Source: Nitrosomonas mobilis | GTDB lineage: Bacteria > Pseudomonadota > Gammaproteobacteria > Burkholderiales > Nitrosomonadaceae | NCBI RefSeq assembly: GCF_900103035.1 | Contig: NZ_FMWO01000020.1 | Coordinates: 86,094 to 150,093, forward strand | Length of the DNA stretch: 64,000 nucleotides | Reading direction: 5' to 3' | Shown here: piece after piece, positions 57,483-64,000 of the stretch | Layout: each line of letters begins with the position of its first letter | How positions within the stretch are numbered: position 1 is the stretch's first letter | Notes under the pieces: generated by a model | What the model saw: the letters and a program-made list of their open reading frames with translations, nothing else | Told to the model about the DNA's origin: nothing | The model's database searches: none | Made by a program: the position numbers and the translations under genes

Positions 57483-58007
57483 ATGAGCGAAGCTACCCTA
57501 ACGGAACCAAAAGTTGCAGATGATGAATGGACGCGAGCCATGGAAGAGCAGAATGCAGGCACTATGGAATCATCTGATACTAATGAATCAGGCAGATCAT
57601 CAGGCAGATCATCAGGCGAATCTGAAGCAGATACTTCGACCGCTACAGATACCGAACAGCCAGGCTCAGTGAGCAGCGAGGAATTAACCCGCTCCTCGGC
57701 TGTTTTTGAGCAATTTTCCAGAAATGGCGTTCTCAACGATACCCGCAACGACATCGATATGATTCTGGATATTCCGGTGCAACTGACTGTTGAGCTGGGA
57801 CGAACCAAAATTGCTATTAAAAATTTGCTGCAACTGGCACAAGGTTCCGTTGTGGAGCTCGATGGCATGGCCGGTGAACCGATGGATGTGCTGGTAAATG
57901 GTTGTCTGATTGCACAAGGTGAAGTTGTTGTCGTCAATGAAAAATTTGGTATTCGCCTGACCGATATCATCACGCCCAGCGAACGTATTCGTAAACTCAA
58001 CCGCTAA
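57483..58007 (+). CDS. fliN: Flagellar motor switch protein FliN
   Basis: FliN completes the C-ring with FliM and FliG and also guides export substrates. At 174 residues it is longer than typical FliN (about 110-140). The extra length is an acidic, serine-rich N-terminus (residues about 15-65) containing a short tandem repeat. The C-terminal SpoA domain is normal: ILDIPVQLTVELGRTKIAIK, then LLQLAQGSVVELDGMAGEPM and VLVNGCLIAQGEVVVVNEKF. It starts 21 bp after fliM and is followed 5 bp later by fliO. Confidence 0.94.
   Translation: MSEATLTEPKVADDEWTRAMEEQNAGTMESSDTNESGRSSGRSSGESEADTSTATDTEQPGSVSSEELTRSSAVFEQFSRNGVLNDTRNDIDMILDIPVQLTVELGRTKIAIKNLLQLAQGSVVELDGMAGEPMDVLVNGCLIAQGEVVVVNEKFGIRLTDIITPSERIRKLNR
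57588..57617 (+). repeat. 12 bp tandem repeat inside fliN
   Basis: TCAGGCAGATCA occurs twice in direct succession (57588-57599, 57600-57611), followed by a partial third copy. It encodes repeated Ser-Gly-Arg-Ser in the disordered N-terminal part of FliN. Because the unit is a multiple of three, copy changes keep the frame. Confidence 0.8.
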
Positions 58008-58012
58008 CATCC

Positions 58013-58456
58013 ATGTTTTATATTCGTTTACTGCCACTAGCAATGTCGTTGTCATCAACATTATCACAGGCGGAATCTGCGCAAGATCAGGGTTTTCCCC
58101 TTCCCCCGTCGGTCATCTCGACGGAAAGCATGCTGCAGCTGTTAATGGGCTTGTTGGTAGTGCTTACCCTGATTGGACTGCTCGCATGGTTATTCAAGAA
58201 ATTTGGCGTTTATCCAGCCAATCAATCTGGTTTGATCAAAATCATTGCATCGGCAAGCGTCGGCCAGAGGGAGCGAATCGTGCTGACAGAAATCAATGGT
58301 ACCTGGTTAATACTGGGTGTTGCGCCGGGTCATGTCAATCTGTTGCATCGTATCAACAAATCAGAAATCATCGCTCATTCCCCGGTCGATGCTGAAACAA
58401 AAGAAAGCTTTCCGGAAAAATTACGCGCAAATCTGCGACAAGATCATGCCCAATAA
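58013..58456 (+). CDS. fliO: Flagellar biosynthesis protein FliO
   Basis: FliO helps assemble the FliP ring of the export gate. The 147-residue protein has a signal-like N-terminus, a membrane helix near residues 38-62 ([20 protein letters not shown]) and a cytoplasmic beta domain with [20 protein letters not shown] and [17 protein letters not shown]. It overlaps the start of fliP by 11 bp, consistent with coupled translation. Confidence 0.9.
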   Translation: MFYIRLLPLAMSLSSTLSQAESAQDQGFPLPPSVISTESMLQLLMGLLVVLTLIGLLAWLFKKFGVYPANQSGLIKIIASASVGQRERIVLTEINGTWLILGVAPGHVNLLHRINKSEIIAHSPVDAETKESFPEKLRANLRQDHAQ

Positions 58457-59255
58457 TAGCCCTGTTTCAAAACTGACAGATAAAACCACTGGCATACTCC
58501 GTATAAACAGGCATAGCATCATAAGAGCCTGCATTTTGTTGGGAGCCGGGATGGCACTGCCAGCATGGGCGCAACAAACCGGGTTGTCGGCCATTACCAG
58601 CGCACCTGGACCGGATGGTGCAACCACTTATACCCTTAGCTTACAAGCACTGCTGTTACTGACCTCTTTGACATTTTTACCGGCGATTGTGTTGATGATG
58701 TCGAGTTTTACCCGGATCATCATTGTCCTGTCACTGCTACGTCAAGCACTTGGTACGCAAACTTCTCCTTCCAATCAGGTTTTGATCGGGCTGGCTTTAT
58801 TTCTCTCATTTTTTATCATGTCTCCGGTCATCGACCGCATTTATGCCGAGGCTTATCTGCCCTTTACCGAAGATAAGATCAATATCATGGAGGCAGTTGA
58901 TCAAGCGAGTGATCCTCTTAGAACTTTCATGCTGCGTCAGACGCGCGAAACTGATCTTGCCTTGTTTGCCAGAATCTCAGGTCATGAAGAAATTGAAACT
59001 CCTGAACAGGTGCCGATGAAAATCCTGGTACCTGCTTATGTCACCAGTGAGCTGAAAACAGCCTTTCAGATCGGATTCGTCGTATTTATTCCATTCCTGA
59101 TCATAGATATGGTGGTAGCGAGTATTCTGATGGCAATGGGGATGATGATGCTCTCTCCGATGATCATCTCGTTGCCGTTCAAACTGATGTTGTTCGTGCT
59201 GGCCGATGGTTGGCATCTGTTGATTGGCTCACTGACTCAGAGCTTTTACGTTTGA
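58446..59255 (+). CDS. fliP: Flagellar type III export gate protein FliP
   Basis: FliP forms the core of the flagellar export gate. The start at ATG 58446 gives a 269-residue protein whose N-terminal [17 protein letters not shown] is a signal peptide, as known for FliP. Longer in-frame starts inside fliO would bury that signal and were rejected. The conserved [40 protein letters not shown] and [20 protein letters not shown] blocks are intact. It precedes fliQ by 12 bp. Confidence 0.94.
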   Translation: MPNNSPVSKLTDKTTGILRINRHSIIRACILLGAGMALPAWAQQTGLSAITSAPGPDGATTYTLSLQALLLLTSLTFLPAIVLMMSSFTRIIIVLSLLRQALGTQTSPSNQVLIGLALFLSFFIMSPVIDRIYAEAYLPFTEDKINIMEAVDQASDPLRTFMLRQTRETDLALFARISGHEEIETPEQVPMKILVPAYVTSELKTAFQIGFVVFIPFLIIDMVVASILMAMGMMMLSPMIISLPFKLMLFVLADGWHLLIGSLTQSFYV

Positions 59256-59267
59256 AGGAGTAATTCA

Positions 59268-59540
59268 ATGAGTCCAGAATACGCCATGAACATAGGTCGT
59301 CAGGCCATGGAAATCACTTTGCTGATTTCTGCTCCCATTCTGCTGACCGCGCTGGCAGTCGGTCTGATTGTGAGTATTTTTCAGGCAGCCACACAGATTA
59401 ATGAGATGACGTTATCCTTCATTCCCAAATTGCTCGCCATGTTTCTTGCCCTGACATTTGCCGGACCCTGGATGCTGCAGTTAATGCTGGACTATATTAG
59501 CAGGCTGTACGCTACTATTCCGTGGATAGCTGCCGGCTAG
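59268..59540 (+). CDS. fliQ: Flagellar export gate protein FliQ
   Basis: This is a 90-residue two-helix membrane protein of the export gate. It carries the family sequence ALAVGLIVSIFQAATQINEM and TLSFIPKLLAMFLALTFAGP. The ribosome site AAGGAG precedes the ATG. It is flanked by fliP (12 bp) and fliR (22 bp). Confidence 0.95.
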   Translation: MSPEYAMNIGRQAMEITLLISAPILLTALAVGLIVSIFQAATQINEMTLSFIPKLLAMFLALTFAGPWMLQLMLDYISRLYATIPWIAAG

Positions 59541-59562
59541 TCCAGCCGGATCATGACTGATC

Positions 59563-60360
59563 ATGCTCAGCATCACCACTGCAGAGCTGAATGGCTGGAT
59601 GGCCAGTCTGATATGGCCATTAACTCGAATACTTGCTCTGATCGCCAGTGCGCCGTTACTGGGCAGCAGCAGTATTCCTGCCCAGGTAAAACTGGGACTG
59701 GCCGTCATGCTGGCCATACTGATCGCCCCTACGCTCCCCACGCTTCCCCTGATTGATCCAGGCTCAGGCGCTGGATTCATCATTGTACTGCAGCAGATCG
59801 TAATCGGACTGGCCATGGGTTTTGCCATGCGCATCGTTTTTAGTGCGGTGGAAGCAGCTGGCGAAATCGTCGGTTTGCAAATGGGGTTGGGATTCGCCAC
59901 TTTTTTTGACCCACAGCAATCAGGTCAGATGCAATTGATCGGTCGCTTCTTCGGCCTGTTTGCCACGCTTGTCTTTCTGGCTATCGACGGACATTTACAG
60001 CTGATCGCCTTGCTTGTACAAAGTTTCGCCATTCTGCCGATCGGCATGGTGGGCATCCCTTCGCCGACATTTGTCACGCTCGCCAACTGGGGTGCGGAAA
60101 TCTTCATGATGGGATTACGTCTGGCACTACCCGTCCTGACTGCATTGCTAGCGACCAATCTGGCATTGGGCGTTCTTACACGCGCCGCACCGCAGTTAAA
60201 TATATTTGCGGTTGGTTTTCCTTTGACACTTTCCATCGGTCTATTGATGATATCGTTGAGCTTGCCCTATTTCACTCCAGTTCTTAACCAGATGTTTTCA
60301 GACGGGTTTGCCTTGGTTAGCGCGCTGATTGGTGCAGATGCGCCCGCAGAATCCCGCTGA
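59563..60360 (+). CDS. fliR: Flagellar export gate protein FliR
   Basis: FliR is the third gate component. The 265 residues contain about six hydrophobic helices. The family landmarks IVLQQIVIGLAMGFAMRIVF and GLQMGLGFATFFDPQQSGQ are present. It ends the visible flagellar run; flhB does not follow. Downstream lies a 145 bp gap and then an unrelated coiled-coil gene, so the operon probably ends here, although no clear terminator hairpin was found. Confidence 0.94.
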   Translation: MLSITTAELNGWMASLIWPLTRILALIASAPLLGSSSIPAQVKLGLAVMLAILIAPTLPTLPLIDPGSGAGFIIVLQQIVIGLAMGFAMRIVFSAVEAAGEIVGLQMGLGFATFFDPQQSGQMQLIGRFFGLFATLVFLAIDGHLQLIALLVQSFAILPIGMVGIPSPTFVTLANWGAEIFMMGLRLALPVLTALLATNLALGVLTRAAPQLNIFAVGFPLTLSIGLLMISLSLPYFTPVLNQMFSDGFALVSALIGADAPAESR

Positions 60361-60504
60361 CACGTTGTTCTTCGTGAAAATTAGGCGGATTTAACCTGTT
60401 TCTTCATTCGATTATCGTGAATACATTAGCGATACAGTAGTAACCATTCGAGTAATCAACAACCAGAATTCCATGCACTCATCCATCGGAGCAATGTAAT
60501 CACT

Positions 60505-62586
60505 ATGACATTCAAGTCCCGCTTCAAATCGATATTGAATATCTCACCCTCAGCAGAGGAAGAGAACCAGCAATCCAACGTCATTGCTTTCGATACTGGC
60601 AAAACTTTGTCTTCTCCGGAACAATTGCTTGAACCAGTTTCATCCATGCATGCCGAATATGATTTTCTGGAGCATGATCTCGATGACCAGCGCTTTGGTG
60701 AAGACCTGGCCATTCAGGAAGCCAAGCATCGCATTGAAACAGAAGCCAGGGCACGTGTTACTGCTGAAGCACGCGCCAGGGTTGAAGCGAGCGCTCGGCT
60801 GGCTGCGGAAGCCAGAATCAAGGCCGAGACTGCGGCAACTGACGAGGCCAGAGCGCGTGCACGCGCCGAAACCCTTGCAGCCAGAGATGCTCAGGCACGT
60901 CAGCTACTGGAAGCAAAATTACGCCAGACGATCGAAAACGGTATGCGGGCCGAAAAGGAAATTATTGCAAACTTGCGTGCCAAGGTAGAGGCCGAAACTT
61001 TGACGGCTGAGAAGGCTATGCAGCGTGCGCAGGAAGAGGCCAGGACGCTGGAACAGGCGCGCGCCAGAGAACTTGCTGAAGAACAGGCAATGGAAGCCGC
61101 TATTGCCAGAAGAAAACTCGATGAAGAAGCGCATGCCGCGGCACTTTGTGCAAACGAAGCAGAAGCTCGGGCAAATGCCTTGGCACGTGCAAAAATTGAA
61201 GCATCGGAAAAGCTGATCGCCTTGGCGGCTTCCCGATCTGCTGCTGAGCAGCAGGCGTTAGTAGAAATTCAGCAGCGAGAAACAGCTGAGACTACGTTGG
61301 AAGCGAAAACACGTGAGCGCTTGAGTGCCGAAATACTCGCCAGGGAAACCGAAGAACAAAAACTGGCTGCAGAAACGAGAGCCACCGAGGAGGCAAAAGC
61401 CCGGCAGGAGATGGACCTGGCCGCCAAACTGGCTGCAGAACAACGCACACTGACTGAATCCGAAGCAGCCGCAGCCGCCCGGGAGAGAATCAATGCCGAG
61501 AATGAAGCCAGATCCGTTGCCGAAAAACTAGTACAGACTGAGAAAGCGGCTGCCCAAGCAATCGCTGAGCGCACCCTCGCAGACAAACAATTATTATTGG
61601 TAACGGAATCACGTCTGGCGGCAGAGGAATCTGCCAAGGCGGCGGCTGAAACACAGATACAGGCAGAGCAACAAGAGATCGCAATACAGCAGGCTAAAAC
61701 TATTGCAGCCAAAGCCGCAACAGATGCTGTTCGCGAAAGAATCAAGGCGCAACAGGACGCTATCAAACAGGCACGCGCCAGAGCGATCATTGAGGCAACC
61801 GTCAAACAAACCGCCGAAAACAAGGTTGTAGCCGAGAGACAGGCAATGGCACTGGCCGAAGAGCGCACACACATTGATAAACTGGTTGAAAAGGCGGCTC
61901 AGGATCTGGCTGAAACCGAAGCCAGAAAACTGGAAAATGCTAGAAAAAAACTAGCTGCTATCCAGCAAGCCAGAATTGAACGAGCCACCCGTCAGGAAAT
62001 GGAGCAAAAAATGGCCGATCTGTCTGCAGTCATCGCCCAGAATCAAATAATTGCAACCACTAAAGCTGAAGCGAAACTCGGTGAGCTGGAAAAAATTGCT
62101 GCTGCCGCTTCCTGCCGGGCAAAAGCCGAAGCGTCGGCTCTGGCAGCAATTCAAGCCAGAATAGAAAAAGATGCATTGGCCGTTGAACGCGCTATCGAGC
62201 GCGAAGCTGTCGAAGCCATGGCGATGCAAACCACTTTAGCTCGTATTGAGGCAGATAATGCAGCCATTACACTTGCCAGCAAAAAAATTCAAACCGGGAT
62301 TTCTGAAGCGGCAGCCATACATAGCCGTCTTGAGGAATTAGCAAACGAACAGAATGATGACCAGGATGAGAATTATGTCGCTACTGATGAATTATCAGAA
62401 GATGCAGAGGCGACTGCAAATACTTTTGTTGATCGGCCAACATCCGATGAGCAGTTTACTGTTATCGAAACTGAGCGGAGTGATGGTCAGAACTTGAGTG
62501 ATGATGAACCGGCCAATGCAATGGTTGCCGGATCTGAGCTCACGGAAAATTTCCAGAATCACCACGCAGCGCCTATCCAGAAATAG
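60505..62586 (+). CDS. Long Ala/Glu/Arg-rich coiled-coil protein of unknown function
   Basis: This is a 693-residue protein. The first 70 residues are mixed, with an acidic patch (YDFLEHDLDDQRFGEDLAIQ). Residues about 75-620 are almost purely Ala, Glu, Arg, Lys, Gln and Thr in heptad-like order (for example ETEARARVTAEARARVEAS), predicted as a very long alpha-helical coiled coil. The last 75 residues are acidic and disordered. No signal peptide or membrane helix is seen. TolA, IncA-like and cytoskeletal proteins share this composition, so homology searches would be misleading. A strong antisense ORF here is a composition artefact. Confidence 0.75.
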   Translation: MTFKSRFKSILNISPSAEEENQQSNVIAFDTGKTLSSPEQLLEPVSSMHAEYDFLEHDLDDQRFGEDLAIQEAKHRIETEARARVTAEARARVEASARLAAEARIKAETAATDEARARARAETLAARDAQARQLLEAKLRQTIENGMRAEKEIIANLRAKVEAETLTAEKAMQRAQEEARTLEQARARELAEEQAMEAAIARRKLDEEAHAAALCANEAEARANALARAKIEASEKLIALAASRSAAEQQALVEIQQRETAETTLEAKTRERLSAEILARETEEQKLAAETRATEEAKARQEMDLAAKLAAEQRTLTESEAAAAARERINAENEARSVAEKLVQTEKAAAQAIAERTLADKQLLLVTESRLAAEESAKAAAETQIQAEQQEIAIQQAKTIAAKAATDAVRERIKAQQDAIKQARARAIIEATVKQTAENKVVAERQAMALAEERTHIDKLVEKAAQDLAETEARKLENARKKLAAIQQARIERATRQEMEQKMADLSAVIAQNQIIATTKAEAKLGELEKIAAAASCRAKAEASALAAIQARIEKDALAVERAIEREAVEAMAMQTTLARIEADNAAITLASKKIQTGISEAAAIHSRLEELANEQNDDQDENYVATDELSEDAEATANTFVDRPTSDEQFTVIETERSDGQNLSDDEPANAMVAGSELTENFQNHHAAPIQK

Positions 62587-62615
62587 AACCTTGTCAAAGG
62601 ATAGGGTTACTCGGC

Positions 62616-62885
62616 TTGATAGAGGTGCGAATCTTTATCAATCAAGCGCATAAGAATCTGGTGGAGGAGGCCGCCGAGACTGCTGTTGCCGTGTATACAC
62701 TGGAGCAACCAGCATTTGGTAAGGTGTGCGTTTCCAACAAATTCAGGAAACGCTTGCCCTCGCTGGAACGCCATGTGGCTGGAACTGGTCCGGTGCTGAC
62801 CGAGGCGCAGGTACAGGCGTTGGAGAAGAAGCAGGAAAACGATGTAGTCTTTGGTGAGATCGAGGTAGCCTGGATGCCGCTGAGT
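62616..62885 (+). mobile_element. IS481-family transposase remnant
   Basis: The reading AHKNLVEEAAETAVAVYTLE followed by PAFGKVCVSNKFRKRLPSLE and VLTEAQVQALEKKQENDVVF resembles the N-terminal helix-turn-helix and linker of IS481-type transposases. Relative to the usual sequence, a stretch between SNKFRKR and LPSLERH is missing. After GEIEVA the similarity stops, so the DDE core is absent. The fragment is inactive. Confidence 0.6.
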
Positions 62886-63368
62886 TGGTGTCACATATTT
62901 TATGCTGCCATGGCGATAACAATTGTTATACCCTCTCAATAAAATACAGCATCCATTGGCATGCCTCGTCAAGATTTTCAAAGAAAATCTCTACCCAGGT
63001 GTGAATTGGAACCAGAATTGAATCAGGAATTGTGTTCAGTGTAAAGAGTACTGATGAAGTTCAGGTATGGGCCTTTGTCGCACCTGTCCTGATATTTCTC
63101 AGGTAAAGTTGCAAATACAATTTGCAATATTTAAATGTCACAGGATCTCCATCTTTGGCGCGTACCTTCGGTATCCTAACCGTGACAGGCTCTATACCTG
63201 TTTGGGCACCTCGAATAACCCGAGGTTTTCAGTAAATCCTGCCGCAAAATGATGACCGCGGCCGAATTCGGTTCGATTTCCATGACAAATCGCCGCTTTT
63301 CCTGGCGATGTCGCGCCGTTTTTACCTCGAATCGCCCAGGACATTGGCGATTAGGCCCATTTCGGGTG
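62886..63368. other. Non-coding stretch before the IS5 element
   Basis: No gene is supportable here. Around 63208-63226 ACCTCG pairs with CGAGGT across a 7-base loop and is followed by TTTTC. This may be an intrinsic terminator or the terminal repeat of the adjacent IS5-type element. The region after 63240 probably belongs to the untranslated end of that element. Confidence 0.4.
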
Positions 63369-64000
63369 TCACAAGGCCCTGATTCCTGTCTCTTCGAAGT
63401 AGACCAGTCGCTTCAGGTTGTAGCAGGCTGCCACCATCGTCATCGCAAAGTTGGCCCGCGCCTGACCGATAGTGCGCAGCAACTTGCCGCCCATCTGCTC
63501 GATAGCGCCGAACACGTGCTCGACTCGTGCGCGCGTCTTGGCAATACGTTTGTTGCGTCGCTGCTGGCACTCGGACAGCAGCTTGTTGCGCTTGCCCTTC
63601 CGCTGAATCTGGTTTCGGAAACCGTTCTCCTTGAGCCAGGCTTCGCGCTCCTCCGACGGGTAGCCTCGATCGGCATAGACATCACGACTCGTGTTGCTCG
63701 TGTCAAAGACGTTGTCAAAGTGCTGGCTATCGTGCGTGGAGGCGGTATCGGTCTCAATCCGGCGGATGATCTTGTGCTTCTTGTCGACACTGATTGACAG
63801 CTTGTAGCCGAAGTGGCTCTTGCCGTGTTTCTTCGTCCAGGTCGCGTCGGTGTCCTTCTGGCGCCGCTTCGCCGGCTTCCAGTCGGCGGGCATCGCGCCT
63901 TGCTTGATGAGTCCTTTCTCGCCTCGGCTGTTGTGCTGCCTGGGCGTCGGCACCAGCGTGGCGTCGATGATCTGACCGCCACGCGCGATGAATCCATGTT
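63369..64000 (-). CDS. IS5-family transposase, C-terminal two-thirds (cut by window edge)
   Basis: This is a DDE transposase read on the minus strand, about 210 codons, continuing beyond the right edge. The triad parts are visible: IIDATLVPTPRQ near the edge (first Asp), DVYADRGYPSEER (second Asp) and RARVEHVFGAIEQMGGKLLR (Glu with the downstream block of IS5 proteins). No stop or frameshift was found, so the copy may be active. Its ends and target duplication cannot be fixed from this window. Confidence 0.88.
   Translation of the reverse strand, partial: HGFIARGGQIIDATLVPTPRQHNSRGEKGLIKQGAMPADWKPAKRRQKDTDATWTKKHGKSHFGYKLSISVDKKHKIIRRIETDTASTHDSQHFDNVFDTSNTSRDVYADRGYPSEEREAWLKENGFRNQIQRKGKRNKLLSECQQRRNKRIAKTRARVEHVFGAIEQMGGKLLRTIGQARANFAMTMVAACYNLKRLVYFEETGIRAL

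Noticed and set aside
61269..61874. A 201-codon minus-strand frame rich in Ser, Ala and Cys
   Set aside because: It is the complement of the Ala/Glu coiled-coil repeats; its composition follows from theirs.
63249..63797. A 182-codon plus-strand frame at the right end
   Set aside because: Antisense to the IS5-type transposase, which has the DDE motifs.

Overview
The window reads as a betaproteobacterial chromosome of roughly 50 % GC, most likely a Nitrosomonas-type organism. The support is gene order and protein flavour: yceD-rpmF-plsX-fabH-fabD, yqgE-ruvX-pyrR-pyrB-pyrX, and fliLMNOPQR. No ammonia-oxidation gene lies in the window, so the genus is an inference. Most of the sequence is dense housekeeping DNA with short or overlapping gene junctions. 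No tRNA, rRNA or CRISPR array was seen.

Layout. Positions 1-3131 (minus strand) carry the fatty-acid and phospholipid start cluster yceD, rpmF, plsX, fabH and a cut-off fabD. Positions 3252-9982 (plus) carry a Maf-type pyrophosphatase followed by a CzcCBA-like tripartite heavy-metal efflux system. Positions 10112-12986 carry an HPr-rel-A cassette: a small Tat-signal protein, a PqqD-like protein, an HprK-related kinase and a nucleotidyltransferase, behind a good candidate sigma-54 promoter. Positions 12967-18858 (minus) hold mgtE, mtgA, aroE, a TonB-like protein and an RNB-type ribonuclease. Positions 19006-26030 hold gltX, metH and an SLC13/RCK-type transporter.

Positions 26177-29998 are a decayed defence island. 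Fragments of a type I restriction system (hsdM start, hsdR start), a SIR2 gene, a possible macro-domain antitoxin and a DUF45 peptidase surround an apparently intact RloA/RloB (AbiL-like) pair. Positions 30253-33615 hold a lipoprotein, two decayed genes and a secreted propeller-like protein with a Cys-x-Cys-Cys motif. Next come gdhA, slt, cca, an ABC exporter, a decayed S10 peptidase, an HtrA/DegP protease and a broken IS66 transposase (33767-43921). An isolated O-methyltransferase/SRPBCC pair sits at 43982-45622, behind 610 bp of non-coding DNA that may hold a small MITE-like element.

The last third holds glcF, coq7, yqgE, ruvX, pyrR, pyrB, a catalytically dead dihydroorotase (pyrX), prlC and an ornithine decarboxylase. 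The decarboxylase has a sigma-70 promoter and, ahead of it, a short leader ORF with a perfect Shine-Dalgarno. The flagellar export operon fliL-fliR follows, then a 693-residue Ala/Glu-rich coiled-coil protein, an IS481 remnant, and an IS5-type transposase that runs off the right edge.

The most promising poorly described units are the HPr-rel-A cassette with its small exported protein and sigma-54 promoter, and the leader ORF in front of ornithine decarboxylase. The RloAB pair surviving inside a gutted restriction locus comes next.
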